Positions 35,195 through 44,373 of a DNA stretch of 64,000 bases are shown piece after piece; positions within the stretch are counted from its first letter, which is position 1; each line of letters begins with the position of its first letter. The stretch lies in assembly GCF_002258315.1 (NCBI RefSeq), contig NZ_NOYD01000013.1:62001-126000 (forward strand). Direction: 5' to 3'. The notes beneath the pieces are model-generated. The model was not told the origin of the DNA and did not search any database. It saw only the letters and a list, made by a program, of their open reading frames with translations. Origin of the DNA: Rhodococcus sp. 06-462-5. Its GTDB lineage: Bacteria; Actinomycetota; Actinomycetes; Mycobacteriales; Mycobacteriaceae. The position numbers and the translations under genes are program-made.

Positions 35195-35419
35195 CTAGCG
35201 CCTACCCGTCGCGGCCGAGTCGACGAGGCCGTGACGCGAGCACACCGATGTCCACCCGTCGGGGACGATCTGGACCACCATGCGGCGGCCGCACTCTGCG
35301 CAGAACCGCGGCGGCTCCAACCCGAGCCGGACCGCGACCGACAACGAATCCGCGCCCATCTCGGCTCGGGATTCGACAGGCCGGCCGGTGTACGGGTCGT
35401 AGTGGGTCTCGCTCGTCAT
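35195..35419 (-). CDS. Small zinc-ribbon-like protein downstream of bioB
   Basis: A 74-residue protein: [17 protein letters not shown], then [26 protein letters not shown]. Two Cys and a later Cys/His pair could bind zinc. An uncharacterised gene of this size lies between bioB and the DUF2567 gene in mycobacteria. ATG 35419 is 22 nt after the bioB stop; a longer frame to 35485 overlaps bioB. An electron-transfer or metal role for biotin synthase is speculation. Confidence 0.8.
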   Translation of the reverse strand: MTSETHYDPYTGRPVESRAEMGADSLSVAVRLGLEPPRFCAECGRRMVVQIVPDGWTSVCSRHGLVDSAATGRR

Positions 35420-35441
35420 TCGACCCACCCTAATACGCCCA

Positions 35442-36434
35442 TCAGATAGTCGAGTTGAGCGCTTTGATCGGCATCTGCAGCTCACCGAGAAGATCGAGAT
35501 CCTGCTCTGCCGGACGACCGAGCGTCGTCAGGTAGTTGCCGACGATGACCGCATTGATGCCGCCGAGAATTCCCTGCTTCGCCCCCAGATCACCGAGAGT
35601 GATCTCGCGGCCGCCGGCGAATCTGAGAATCGTGCGCGGCAGGGCGAGACGAAACGCAGCGACGGCGCGCAGCGCATCCGATGCCGGCAGCACGTCGAGG
35701 TCTCCGAAGGGGGTTCCCGGCCGGGGGTTGAGAAAGTTCAGGGGCACTTCGTCGGGTTCGAGTGCGGTGAGATCGGCTGCGAACTCGGCCCGCTGCTCGA
35801 GCGTCTCCCCCATGCCGAGAATTCCGCCGCAGCACACCTCCATGCCTGCCTCGCGCACCATCCGCAGGGTGTTCCACCGCTCCTCCCAGGTATGGGTGGT
35901 CACCACGTTCGGAAAGTACGAGCGAGAGGTCTCGAGGTTGTGGTTGTAGCGATGCACACCCATTGCCGCGAGCCGATCGACCTGATCCTGATCGAGCATG
36001 CCCAACGAGCAGGCGATATCGATCTCGACCTCGTTCCGAATGGCCTCGATCCCCGCGGCGACCTGCGCGAGCAACCGATCGTCCGGTCCGCGTACTGCGG
36101 CGACGATGCAGAATTCCGTCGCTCCGGTCTTAGCGGTCTGCTTCGCAGCTTCCACCAGCGAGGGGATGTCGAGCCACGCAGCTCGGACCGGGGAGGCGAA
36201 AAGCCCGGACTGCGAGCAGAAGTGACAGTCCTCGGGACATCCGCCGGTCTTGAGGCTGACGATTCCTTCCACCTCGACCTCGGGCCCGCACCACTTCATC
36301 CGCACCTCGTGGGCCAACAGCATCGTCTCCTCGAGACGGTCCTCACCGAGCTCGAGCACCTCGAGAACCTGAGATCGATCGAGCGCGATGCCGTCGCCGA
36401 GCACCTGTGTACGCGCCGTGCGCAATATGTCCAT
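35442..36434 (-). CDS. bioB: Biotin synthase
   Basis: BioB is the radical SAM enzyme that inserts sulfur into dethiobiotin. The 330-residue protein has the [4Fe-4S] motif [13 protein letters not shown] (Cys-X3-Cys-X2-Cys), [43 protein letters not shown] and [22 protein letters not shown] 36434 follows GAGGGGA with a 6-nt spacer. Two BioQ-type boxes lie 35-63 bp upstream. The other bio genes are not in this window. Confidence 0.96.
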   Translation of the reverse strand: MDILRTARTQVLGDGIALDRSQVLEVLELGEDRLEETMLLAHEVRMKWCGPEVEVEGIVSLKTGGCPEDCHFCSQSGLFASPVRAAWLDIPSLVEAAKQTAKTGATEFCIVAAVRGPDDRLLAQVAAGIEAIRNEVEIDIACSLGMLDQDQVDRLAAMGVHRYNHNLETSRSYFPNVVTTHTWEERWNTLRMVREAGMEVCCGGILGMGETLEQRAEFAADLTALEPDEVPLNFLNPRPGTPFGDLDVLPASDALRAVAAFRLALPRTILRFAGGREITLGDLGAKQGILGGINAVIVGNYLTTLGRPAEQDLDLLGELQMPIKALNSTI

Positions 36435-36468
36435 TCCGGGTCCCCTCGTCGTCGAACGGCATCGTCAT

Positions 36469-36481
36469 TGAACACCGTTCA
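36469..36481. promoter_or_regulatory. BioQ-type operator, box 1
   Basis: TGAAC-ACC-GTTCA is a perfect inverted repeat of the form reported for BioQ of mycobacteria and corynebacteria (TGAAC-N3-GTTCA-like). It lies 35 bp upstream of the bioB start, and its centre is 16 bp from that of box 2. Confidence 0.75.
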
Positions 36482-36484
36482 AGT

Positions 36485-36497
36485 TGAACGGCGTTCA
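36485..36497. promoter_or_regulatory. BioQ-type operator, box 2
   Basis: TGAAC-GGC-GTTCA repeats box 1 after a 3-bp gap. It overlaps the likely -35 (TTCACG, 36494-36499) of the regulator gene, whose -10 would be TACTGT (36518-36523). This predicts autorepression. Confidence 0.75.
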
Positions 36498-36559
36498 CGT
36501 TAGGCGCCGCGCTCGGCTACTGTCAAAGCGACGAGGCGTCGAACGACTGGGGGAAGTAC

Positions 36560-37147
36560 GTGCAACTGAACAGGCAGGACGTACTGGACGGCGCGATCGC
36601 CATTCTCGACGAGTACGGCCTGGCAGACCTGACGATGCGGCGTCTGGCGACGTCACTGCACGTCCAGCCGGGCGCGCTGTACTGGCACTTCCCCAACAAA
36701 CAGACGCTGCTCGGTGCCATTGCCGACCACATACTCTCGGGTGCCGATGCACCGTCCACCGAGGATTCCTGGGACGCACAGATCGCGCAGATCGCGCACC
36801 GACTGCGCGACGCCCTTCTCTCCCGACGCGACGGTGCCGAATTGGTGGCCGCGACCTACGCGTCGAGGCTGACCACCAACCACATTCGCGAACGTATTGC
36901 CGCCGTGTGCATTCGAGCGGGACTGCCGCGCCGCGACGCCGAACTCACTGCCGATACGTTGCTTTACTACATCCTCGGTCAGACCGTGGACGAGCAGGCG
37001 CGACTGCAGATGGACTCCGCCGGAGCCCTCACGCCCGACGCGTCGCCGCTCTTCGAAAGTCCCGATCCGACGAGCAGATTCGATTTCGGACTGAAACTCT
37101 TCCTCGACGGAGTACGCCACACCGCGGCGGACCGCATCCGCCACTGA
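36560..37147 (+). CDS. bioQ: TetR-family biotin regulator (BioQ-like)
   Basis: A 195-residue TetR protein. The N-terminal HTH is DVLDGAIAILDEYGLADLTM, RRLATSLHVQPGALYWHFPN, KQTLLGAIADHIL. The C-terminal helical ligand domain spans about 70-190. BioQ represses biotin genes in corynebacteria and mycobacteria; the divergent placement next to bioB and the two TGAAC-N3-GTTCA boxes support the call. GTG 36560 has GGGGGA 6 nt upstream. The effector is not evident. A paralogous TetR role cannot be excluded without binding data. Confidence 0.85.
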   Translation: MQLNRQDVLDGAIAILDEYGLADLTMRRLATSLHVQPGALYWHFPNKQTLLGAIADHILSGADAPSTEDSWDAQIAQIAHRLRDALLSRRDGAELVAATYASRLTTNHIRERIAAVCIRAGLPRRDAELTADTLLYYILGQTVDEQARLQMDSAGALTPDASPLFESPDPTSRFDFGLKLFLDGVRHTAADRIRH

Positions 37148-37151
37148 CCGA

Positions 37152-37559
37152 TCAGAATTCCGCGAAGACGATGCGCTCGCTCCCGTTGTCCAAGGTCATT
37201 GTGCCGTCGTCCCGCGACCACCGTGGCGTGGAGGTCAAGAACTCCGACAGCCACCGGTCCTGCTCCATCAACGCCTCCGGACAGGCCATCCGCGTCGACC
37301 CGAGAGAACCGATGGTGATCCTGCCCTGCGAGGTGTCCACGGTGCCGAACAACCTGTTGCACCCCGCCTCGGCCGAGATTCGGTCGTCGACGAATTCGAG
37401 CACGACCGTCGTTCCGGGGACCGGCATGTAGGAGTCGGGTGCGTCCACCGACGAGTACGTCTTGCCCGCCGGGAATTCGCCGTACGAGTCGGCACACCCG
37501 CAGACCACCACGCTCGCACCGAACACGAGAGCGGCCAACGCGCGCCGCGCGTCAGCCAC
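37152..37559 (-). CDS. META-domain lipoprotein coupled to secA2
   Basis: A 135-residue predicted lipoprotein. The signal is [18 protein letters not shown], with a lipobox-like VCGC (Cys22). The META fold follows: [53 protein letters not shown] and [19 protein letters not shown] proteins are periplasmic or surface proteins of uncertain role (HslJ in E. coli). Start GTG 37559 overlaps the secA2 stop by 8 nt (GTGGCTGA). The longer frame to 37832 lies inside secA2. Coupling to a protein-export ATPase is suggestive. Confidence 0.82.
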   Translation of the reverse strand: MADARRALAALVFGASVVVCGCADSYGEFPAGKTYSSVDAPDSYMPVPGTTVVLEFVDDRISAEAGCNRLFGTVDTSQGRITIGSLGSTRMACPEALMEQDRWLSEFLTSTPRWSRDDGTMTLDNGSERIVFAEF

Positions 37560-39855
37560 CGAAAATCGGCCCCAGACCGGCCGCACCGGCATTTCCGCGG
37601 GACGCGAACGGGTTGTCGTGCACCATGTACGTCCAGGTCGACGTCGGTCGACGCAAGCCGGCTTCGTCCAGATCGATTCCGTCCGAGGTGATCTCGGCCG
37701 ACTCGAACGTAGCGTGCGAAAGATCCATCGCCTTGGAGGACACCGTCTTGAACGCCTCGACAGCGATCCGGTGATACTCGTCCAGCGGATTCTCCCGACC
37801 CAGTGCACGCAGGTGAATGCTCTCGCGCACATCGGCGAGGTGCGCGAGGTAGTCCGACCACGACCGATCGAGGTGGTAGAGGACGATCTGGCGGGCGACC
37901 TCGATCAGAGTCTCCTCGGACACGGTCTCGCGCAACTCCTTCGAGCGCGCCGGTGCGTGCTGCTCGAGCAACGTCAACGCCTCGTCGGAGTCGAGCAACG
38001 TGGCCCGGCGGCGATCGAGGATCTCACGGTGCTGTGCAGTCAACTGGTTGTAACGCCAGGTGCGCGAATGTATTTCGAGCATCTGGCCCTCGGCGATGCG
38101 TTGCGCATGATCGACGCGGTCGGCCGCAGCAGACGAGGTGAACATGCCGCTCTCGTCGATGCCCTTCGGTGCATCCTTGTCGCCGATGTTGTTCTTGACG
38201 ACGTCATCCTCCCAACTGCCGAAGAACAGCGACCGGCCTGGGTCTCCCTGCCTACCGGCGCGCCCTCGAAGCTGATTGTCGAGTCGCTCGGTGGTGTGGC
38301 GACCGGTGCCGAGAACGAACAGTCCGCCGAGCTCGGCAATCCGTTCACGATCGGTGCCGTCGGGACCACCGAGCTTGATGTCGGTTCCGCGTCCGGCGAT
38401 CTGCGTCGATACCGTCACCGCGCCGTGTACACCCGCCGCCGCGATGACTGCCGCCTCCTCGGCGTCGTTCTTGGCATTGAGCACCACCACCTCCACGCCC
38501 GACGCGGTGAGCGTGGAGGCCAGTGCCTCGGACTCGGCGACATCGTGGGTGCCGATGAGGATAGGCTGACCGGTCTCGTGAATCTCCTTCACCTGCAGCG
38601 CAATTGCAGCGTTCTTGTGCTCGATCGTGTCGTACACGCGGTCGTCTTCGTCCACGCGCACCGTGGGAACGTTGGGCTCGATGACCGAGACACCGAGGCC
38701 GTAGAACGTACGAAGCTGCTCCCCCGCCGCCATGGCAGTGCCGGTCATACCGCACACCGTTGCGTATCGATTGATCAACGCCTGCACGGTGATCGTGTCG
38801 AGAATTTCACCGGTCTCGGTGGGGGCGAGCCCTTCCTTGATCTCGACCGCAGCCTGCAATCCGTCCGGCCAGCGCTGTAGCTCGGCCACCCGGCCACGCG
38901 AGGCGTTGATCAGCTGCACCCGTCCGTCACGGACGATGTAATCGACGTCGCGCTGGACGAGCACCTGGGCGTGCAGTGCCACGTTGACCGCCACCAACGT
39001 CGTCCCGACGTGATGCTCGGAGTACAGGTCGATTCCGCCCATTTCCTTCTCCATCCGCAGCGCGCCCTCGTCGGTGAGGAACACGTTGCGGCCTTCGGCA
39101 TCGGTGTCGAAATGAACGCCCTTGTCCAACAACCGGACTGCGTCCATGACCGTCGACGTCGAGACGTCGCCGGAGACCGAACCGGCCAACACCAGCGGAA
39201 CGAGCGCCTCGTCGACCAACACGGAATCGGCCTCGTCGATCAGGGCGACGTCCGGCACGGGCGCGACCAGATCGTTTCGGTCGTTCACCAGATGATCACG
39301 CAGGACGTCGAAACCGATCTCGTTGACCGAGGCATAGGTGATGTCGCAGGCGTAGGCGGTGCGCCGCTCCTGCGCTGTCGACGACTCGCCGATGGAACCG
39401 ACGGTGATGCCGAGGGACTCGAACAGCGGCTGCATCCATCGCGCGTCACGTTGTGCGAGAAAGTCGTTGACAGAGATGACGTGCACCGAACGCCCGGACA
39501 GCACGTATCCGACGGCAGCGATGGCACCGGCCAACGTCTTGCCCTCGCCGGTCGCCATTTCCACCACGTCGCCGGCGAGCAACCGGACGGCACCGTGCAG
39601 CTGCACATCGAAGGGCCGGAGCTCGAGGGCACGCTCACTCGCCTCGCGCGTCAACGCCAGATACCGCGGAACGTCGAGACGGTCGGCGTTGTCGACCCGC
39701 AGCGCGGTCGCCTCGGTCGCCAACTCGCTCTCGCTCAGGGCAGCTGCCCACTCCGCATGTTCCTGGGCTCGGTCGACGCGTCGACGCGAGGTGCTCTGCG
39801 CCTTCTGCGCGGAGCGGCCGAGTACACGCCAGAATCGGTCGGAGCCCAAAGCCAT
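37552..39855 (-). CDS. secA2: Accessory preprotein translocase ATPase SecA2
   Basis: SecA2 is the second SecA of actinobacteria and drives export of a restricted set of proteins through SecYEG. The 767-residue protein has [20 protein letters not shown] and the Walker A motif at 100-107 (MATGEGKT), DEAD-type [18 protein letters not shown], the helicase part [48 protein letters not shown] and [20 protein letters not shown]. It lacks the long C-terminal zinc-binding tail of SecA1, which fits SecA2. ATG 39855. The housekeeping secA1 is not in the window. Confidence 0.93.
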   Translation of the reverse strand: MALGSDRFWRVLGRSAQKAQSTSRRRVDRAQEHAEWAAALSESELATEATALRVDNADRLDVPRYLALTREASERALELRPFDVQLHGAVRLLAGDVVEMATGEGKTLAGAIAAVGYVLSGRSVHVISVNDFLAQRDARWMQPLFESLGITVGSIGESSTAQERRTAYACDITYASVNEIGFDVLRDHLVNDRNDLVAPVPDVALIDEADSVLVDEALVPLVLAGSVSGDVSTSTVMDAVRLLDKGVHFDTDAEGRNVFLTDEGALRMEKEMGGIDLYSEHHVGTTLVAVNVALHAQVLVQRDVDYIVRDGRVQLINASRGRVAELQRWPDGLQAAVEIKEGLAPTETGEILDTITVQALINRYATVCGMTGTAMAAGEQLRTFYGLGVSVIEPNVPTVRVDEDDRVYDTIEHKNAAIALQVKEIHETGQPILIGTHDVAESEALASTLTASGVEVVVLNAKNDAEEAAVIAAAGVHGAVTVSTQIAGRGTDIKLGGPDGTDRERIAELGGLFVLGTGRHTTERLDNQLRGRAGRQGDPGRSLFFGSWEDDVVKNNIGDKDAPKGIDESGMFTSSAAADRVDHAQRIAEGQMLEIHSRTWRYNQLTAQHREILDRRRATLLDSDEALTLLEQHAPARSKELRETVSEETLIEVARQIVLYHLDRSWSDYLAHLADVRESIHLRALGRENPLDEYHRIAVEAFKTVSSKAMDLSHATFESAEITSDGIDLDEAGLRRPTSTWTYMVHDNPFASRGNAGAAGLGPIFGG

Positions 39856-39922
39856 CTGTTATCCCTACCTGAGAAAGAAGAACCGTTCTCACCCACAGTA
39901 CCGAGTGCAGCTCCGCCCAGCT

Positions 39923-40312
39923 CTAGGCATCGAGCGGCGTCGTCACCGCGATCCGGCGCGTGCCGTCGTCCAGCGTCACCACCTGATAGGCATTGCGCTC
40001 GGTTCCCACCGGCGAACCGTCGGAGTCGAGGTTCTCCAGCAGAAGATGCCCGACCCAGATGCCCGGTACCTCTGCCTCGGTGACGATGTCGCGGGCCCGC
40101 ACACCCTGTATTCCGCGCGACCGATAGTAGGTCTGGCCCTGCTGGAAGAACTCTCGGGTCTGCTGCGGCTCGGCGATCGCCGCACACCCCCGCGCCGTGA
40201 CCGCCAGAGCCGGATAGTTGTAGATCTCGGCAAGGCCGTCCAGATCACCCGAGGTCAAGTACCCCGTGTAGCGAGCGAAGAAGCTGTCGATCGATTCGGT
40301 GTCAGGTGTCAT
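39923..40312 (-). CDS. NTF2/SnoaL-like domain protein
   Basis: A 129-residue protein of the NTF2-like superfamily: SIDSFFARYTGYLTSGDLDG, LAEIYNYPALAVTARG, QTREFFQQGQTYYRSRGIQ, then beta strands ending GTRRIAVTTPLDA. No catalytic dyad can be assigned. ATG 40312 is preceded by TAACGT and 7 nt without a Shine-Dalgarno, a leaderless-type start; the frame extending to 40414 has no start support. It is divergent from a HTH gene 62 bp away that may control it. Confidence 0.75.
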   Translation of the reverse strand: MTPDTESIDSFFARYTGYLTSGDLDGLAEIYNYPALAVTARGCAAIAEPQQTREFFQQGQTYYRSRGIQGVRARDIVTEAEVPGIWVGHLLLENLDSDGSPVGTERNAYQVVTLDDGTRRIAVTTPLDA

Positions 40313-40374
40313 ATCGACAACGTTAGGACCCAATCCCGTCAGGGCTGTGTCGGGAATCGGGAAGAATTCGGACG

Positions 40375-40755
40375 GTGCCGAAGGACAACGCACCCCGATC
40401 GCTCGACAGCGCACTCACCTTGCGCCGCGTCGCGCGTCAACAGCGGATCGTGGAATGGCTGGGGTCGGCGGCTGCGCCGTTGACCTCCCCCGAACTCGCG
40501 CAACGGCTCGGGGTTTCCGTGCGCACCGTGGAACGCGACCTCGCCCGGTTGCGTGAGTCCGGCGTTCCCATCGATGCGGTACCGGGTGTGCACGGCGGAT
40601 CTCGACTGGCAAGCGTCGCCGCGCCCCGGCCGGTGCAGTTGACCGCCCCCGAGATAGCAGCACTCATCGCCAGCCTCGCCGCTCTGGGACCCAGCGAAAC
40701 CGACAGTGCCGCATCGGCAATGAGCGCTCTGGTCGAGGCATTGATGACCGACTGA
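40375..40755 (+). CDS. Short HTH_11-type regulator lacking a WYL domain
   Basis: A 126-residue protein with the N-terminal winged helix of YafY/PafB-type regulators: RQQRIVEWLGSAAAPLTSPE, LAQRLGVSVRTVERDLARLR, SGVPIDAVPGVHGGSRL. The WYL effector domain of full-length relatives is missing; only a short Ala/Ser-rich helical end remains (LTAPEIAALIASLAALGPSE). Whether this is a natural short form or a degraded gene is unclear. It is divergent from the NTF2-like gene, its likely target. GTG 40375. Confidence 0.78.
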   Translation: MPKDNAPRSLDSALTLRRVARQQRIVEWLGSAAAPLTSPELAQRLGVSVRTVERDLARLRESGVPIDAVPGVHGGSRLASVAAPRPVQLTAPEIAALIASLAALGPSETDSAASAMSALVEALMTD

Positions 40756-40798
40756 CCGCGAAACCTGGACAAACCGAGGAGTTCGCATTACCGTCTTC

Positions 40799-40814
40799 CA
40801 CTAATCAACTAGTG
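40799..40814. promoter_or_regulatory. Inverted repeat before the GntR-ABC operon
   Basis: CACTA-ATCAAC-TAGTG lies 12 bp before the GntR start. A/T-rich dyads of this kind are usual operators of YtrA-type GntR repressors, so autoregulation is likely. No direct evidence of binding can be seen. Confidence 0.5.
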
Positions 40815-40825
40815 AAAGGGTCTTG

Positions 40826-41227
40826 ATGATCGCGTACCGCATCGATCGTCAGTCCGGCATCCCCACCTATGTCCAACTGATACTGCAGACGAAACAGGCC
40901 CTGCGCCTCGGATCACTCGCCGTCGGCGACAAGCTTCCGACGGCGAAGGACGTGGTCACGGCACTGGCCATCAACCCGAACACCGTGCTCAAGGCCTACC
41001 GCGAACTCGAACGAGAAGGCTTGGTCGAACCACGGACCGGCTCGGGAACCTTCGTCGTCGCCTCCCTCGCGAAACCCGGTATGGCCGAACGATCGGCACT
41101 CGAGGCCGAACTCGGCCGCTGGATTCGCCATTGCCTCGCAGCGGGACTGGACAGACCGGACCTCGAGGCCATCGTCACCGCAGCACTCGACACACAGTTC
41201 GACCGACCCGAAAGAGGCGATTCATGA
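40826..41227 (+). CDS. GntR-family regulator, YtrA subfamily
   Basis: A 133-residue repressor with only a winged helix and a short helical tail. The core is YRIDRQSGIPTYVQLILQTK, LRLGSLAVGDKLPTAKDVVT, ALAINPNTVLKAYRELEREG and LVEPRTGSGTFVV. This is the YtrA/YhcF pattern that controls neighbouring ABC-2 transporters. ATG 40826 has AAAGGG 6 nt before it; TTG 40823 is less likely. Its stop overlaps the ATPase start (ATGA). It is the first gene of a three-gene operon. Confidence 0.9.
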   Translation: MIAYRIDRQSGIPTYVQLILQTKQALRLGSLAVGDKLPTAKDVVTALAINPNTVLKAYRELEREGLVEPRTGSGTFVVASLAKPGMAERSALEAELGRWIRHCLAAGLDRPDLEAIVTAALDTQFDRPERGDS

Positions 41228-42084
41228 CCGACACGGTTCTCACCATGGACGAGGTGGTCAAGTCGTTCCGACGCAGGGCCGTACTCGACGGATGTTCGTT
41301 CGATATCGAAAAGGGAAGCGTCACAGCGTTGGTCGGCTCGAACGGTGCAGGCAAGTCGACTCTGATGTCGTTGGCCGTCGGGCTGCTCGCACCGGACGCC
41401 GGATCCATCCGAGTGCTCGGCGAAGTGGTGAGCCAACGCGGAATCGCCCCCGGCCTGTCCTATCTGGCCCAGCACAAGCCCCTGTACCCCCACTTCACCG
41501 TCGGCGACATGCTGAAATTCGGCCGAAACACCAACGCGCACTGGGACGATACCTACGCCTCCGAGCTCGTCGATGCAGCCGGAATATCGGTCTCTGCGCG
41601 AGTGAAATCGCTCTCCCCAGGTCACCGCACCCGCGTCGCCCTCGCGCTCGCGCTGGGACGACGACCGGAAGTACTTCTGCTCGACGAGCCTCTCGCCGAC
41701 CTCGATCCCGTTGCTCGACGCGCCGTGGCCCGAACACTGATGCGCGACGCGGCAGAGAACGGCACGACGATCGTCCTGTCCTCGCACGTGCTGTCCGAAC
41801 TGGTCGACGTCGCCGATCGACTACTCCTGTTGCGCGACGGGAGAATTCGACTCGACGGCGAACTCGACGCCATCACGGCCGAGCACTACCTGCTGGTCGG
41901 TAGCACCGATGCCGAACCCACCGTGGACAATGGAACCGTCGTTTCCGACGTATCCGGTTCCAACGCAGCAGTATTCGTCGTCCGCGGCACCCGGCCGGAG
42001 ACCGCGCGACCGGGCTGGACCGTCGAGGACGCCACCCTGGACGACGTCGTGCTCGCCCACCTCGGAGCGGCGGTGGCAGCATGA
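41224..42084 (+). CDS. ABC transporter ATP-binding protein
   Basis: A 286-residue ATPase with Walker A GSNGAGKST, Q-loop region SYLAQHKPLY, a degenerate signature (LSPGHRTRVALALALG instead of LSGGQ), Walker B VLLLDEPLADLDP and the switch His in LSSHV. A roughly 70-residue C-terminal extension may contact the permease. ATG 41224 overlaps the GntR stop and its own stop overlaps the permease start. With the permease it forms an exporter of unknown substrate, often a drug, peptide or bacteriocin in YtrA-controlled systems. Confidence 0.92.
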   Translation: MTDTVLTMDEVVKSFRRRAVLDGCSFDIEKGSVTALVGSNGAGKSTLMSLAVGLLAPDAGSIRVLGEVVSQRGIAPGLSYLAQHKPLYPHFTVGDMLKFGRNTNAHWDDTYASELVDAAGISVSARVKSLSPGHRTRVALALALGRRPEVLLLDEPLADLDPVARRAVARTLMRDAAENGTTIVLSSHVLSELVDVADRLLLLRDGRIRLDGELDAITAEHYLLVGSTDAEPTVDNGTVVSDVSGSNAAVFVVRGTRPETARPGWTVEDATLDDVVLAHLGAAVAA

Positions 42085-43142
42085 TCTGGGTGACGTGGAG
42101 ACAGTTCCGCACAACGATTCTGTTCGGGGTGCTGACCCCACTGTTGTTGGCGGCCATCACGATTGCGATCACGCTGATCGACGGGGGCGTGGCACCGATT
42201 CCCGCGCTCCAGGGCTGCCTCGGGATCGGAGAGGACTACTGCACCGCGGAGACCGCGCAGAGCCTGGCGATCCTTCTGACGATCGCCCTACCTGTCGTGT
42301 TCGGTGCTTTCGTCGGGGTCACCGTGTTCTCCCGCGACCTCGAACGCCGAACTCACGTACTCGGTCTGACCCAATCGGTGAGCAGACGACGGTGGTACGG
42401 AGTGCGTGTACTTGTCGTGTTCGTTCCGACCATCCTCGCCATGGCTTTGCTCGGTTGCGCGCTGTACTGGGCGAAATACCGCACGTCCCCAGGAACGTTC
42501 GCCTTCATGAGCACCGGTGAGTCCCGCTTGGACTTCCCCACCTTCGGCGCAACGGGATTCGTAGCGGGCGGGTACACGGCTGTGGGACTGACGCTCGGCG
42601 CAGCGTGCGCACTGGCCATGAGGAACACGATCGCCGCGATGATCACCACTGTCGTCGTGTCCACCGCGTTCCTGGCGCTGCTGCCGACGCAGATTCGCGA
42701 GCACTACGACACTCCCATGGTCGAGACCCGGACACTCGAGCAGAAGGTGAACGACATGTACGGCGGCGCACCGGACTACTACCGCCCAATGAACTCGATC
42801 TCGATATACCCGCGATGGAACGTCTCGTCGGACTACGTCGACGGCCAGGGAACACCGGTAGCGATCGATCTGCAGCAGTGCGCTTGGCCCGACAACTATC
42901 GGGATATGAGCGAATTCGAGACGGTCGCACAGTACGAGGAATACTCCGAACTCCGGATCGCAGAGGACGCTCGAATCCAGATCGACTGTATCCGCACTCA
43001 GGGCGCCGAGGCCTTCGAGACCGAGTACCACGAGGACAGATTGTTCTGGCGATTCCAGGCGATGGAGACTGCCCTGACCCTGGTGATCGCTGCCCTGCTC
43101 GGAGGGCTGTCACTGGTCCTGGTTCGACGACTGCGGCCGTGA
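42081..43142 (+). CDS. ABC-2-type permease
   Basis: A 353-residue membrane protein with about six helices: residues 12-33, 60-82, 105-125, 157-180, 183-205 and 328-347. A large extracytoplasmic loop of about 110 residues between the last two contains conserved-looking Tyr, Trp and Cys residues. FSRDLERRTHVLGLTQSVSR is the cytoplasmic coupling region. ATG 42081 overlaps the ATPase stop. The big outer loop is typical of actinobacterial ABC-2 permeases; the substrate is unknown. Confidence 0.88.
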   Translation: MIWVTWRQFRTTILFGVLTPLLLAAITIAITLIDGGVAPIPALQGCLGIGEDYCTAETAQSLAILLTIALPVVFGAFVGVTVFSRDLERRTHVLGLTQSVSRRRWYGVRVLVVFVPTILAMALLGCALYWAKYRTSPGTFAFMSTGESRLDFPTFGATGFVAGGYTAVGLTLGAACALAMRNTIAAMITTVVVSTAFLALLPTQIREHYDTPMVETRTLEQKVNDMYGGAPDYYRPMNSISIYPRWNVSSDYVDGQGTPVAIDLQQCAWPDNYRDMSEFETVAQYEEYSELRIAEDARIQIDCIRTQGAEAFETEYHEDRLFWRFQAMETALTLVIAALLGGLSLVLVRRLRP

Positions 43143-43146
43143 CGAC

Positions 43147-43473
43147 CTATGCCGGGAACCGAGACTTGGATTTTCCGTTGTGCAACAACGTGATCACGAA
43201 AGCAGGAAGGCCGTTGACGATCACCATGACCACGCCGACGAATACTCCGGTCGCCCACGGGTTCGACATCCACAGCTCGTTCGCCACCGTTATCGCACCG
43301 AACAAAGCGGACAACCACGCCACGGTCTCGATTCGGCGGACGCGCCTGCTCTTGTCCCACTTGTGGCGTTGCAACCCTGACGGCATTCGACGACCGGTGT
43401 AGTCGACGGCGGCCCACCAGGCACCGAGAATAGAACACACCGAGGCCAGTGCGATGAGCTAGTAACCCCACAT
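43147..43473 (-). pseudogene. Small membrane protein gene broken by an in-frame amber codon
   Basis: A good start (GGGAGG, 8-nt spacer, ATG 43473) opens ATG-TGG-GGT-TAC and then hits TAG at 43461-43459. The same frame continues as LIALASVCSILGAWWAAVDY and on to the stop at 43147, with helices at about residues 5-21 and further segments (IETVAWLSALFGAITVANEL; GVFVGVVMVIVNGLPAFVI). Without the amber codon the product would be 108 residues. GTG 43440 could give a 97-residue product lacking the first helix start. It converges on the ABC permease. Function unknown. Confidence 0.6.
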
Positions 43474-43537
43474 CGATTCTGCCTCCCTGCTCACTGCGAC
43501 GAACCCTCACGGTAACCGTGGATTCACGGCCTCCCTG

Positions 43538-44326
43538 TCACAATTCAGCAACCAATCCACCAACCAATGCAGGCAGCCCGACCGCAGCCGTGGTGCGCCA
43601 CCGGTGATCGGCCATGTCCGAGACCTCGGTCTCGACCGGGTTGATCTCCACCACCGTCGCTCCGGCGCTGCGAGCGATCGCAGGCAGTCCGGCAAACGGG
43701 TACACAACTCCGGACGTGCCGACCACGAGAACCAGGTCGGCATTTCGGACGGCATCCTCGGCCGCCTCCCACGCGGCCTCGGGCAGTGATTCGCCGAACC
43801 ACACCGCTCCCGGTCTGATCAGCCCGCCGCACAGCGGGCACTCCGGCGGCGGAACCCGCTGGTCCGCCTCCGCCGGAGCGTCGGCGTCAGCGTCGAACTG
43901 CGCCCGCGTTCCACAATCGCTGCAGTACGGCTCGAACAGAGACCCGTGCACGTGCGAGAGAACCGTGGCCCCGGCCCTCTCGTGCAGGTCGTCGACATTC
44001 TGGGTGGCGATGTCGACGTGCGCCTGCTGCTGCCATTGCGCAAGTGCCACATGACCGGCGTTCGGCTTGGAGCGTCGAACCAATTCGGCTCGCCATCGAT
44101 ACCAGCCCCACACCAGATCGCTGTCGGCCAACCACCCCTCGGGGCTGGCGAGATCCTTGGGATCGAAGTCCTTCCACAACCCGCTCTGGGCGTCCCGAAA
44201 CGTTGCGATCCCCGACTCGGCCGACATGCCTGCACCGGTGAGTACGGTGATCCGCGATGCACCTCTCGCGGCGTCCACGACGGGCTCAGGAACGGTGACG
44301 GGCGACGGATTCTCTGAAGTGGTCAC
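43538..44326 (-). CDS. NAD-dependent protein deacylase, sirtuin class III type
   Basis: Sirtuins remove acyl groups from lysines using NAD. The 262-residue protein has TGAGMSAESGIATFRDAQSG, TQNVDDLHERAG, the catalytic His127 in LSHVHGSLFEPYC, zinc cysteines (CSDCG, CPLCGG) and GTSGVVYPFAGLP. Tyr76 and Arg79 in WYRWRAELVRRSKPNAGH are the Tyr-X2-Arg pair that marks class III enzymes preferring succinyl or malonyl groups (SIRT5/CobB type). GTG 44326 gives MTTSENPSP; the longer frame to 44479 overlaps the divergent CHAP gene. Substrates are unknown. Confidence 0.92.
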   Translation of the reverse strand: MTTSENPSPVTVPEPVVDAARGASRITVLTGAGMSAESGIATFRDAQSGLWKDFDPKDLASPEGWLADSDLVWGWYRWRAELVRRSKPNAGHVALAQWQQQAHVDIATQNVDDLHERAGATVLSHVHGSLFEPYCSDCGTRAQFDADADAPAEADQRVPPPECPLCGGLIRPGAVWFGESLPEAAWEAAEDAVRNADLVLVVGTSGVVYPFAGLPAIARSAGATVVEINPVETEVSDMADHRWRTTAAVGLPALVGGLVAEL

Positions 44327-44373
44327 ACAGTCATTGTGCCGAGCGGTGTGCCACGTCGCGCTACCGTGGTCGC

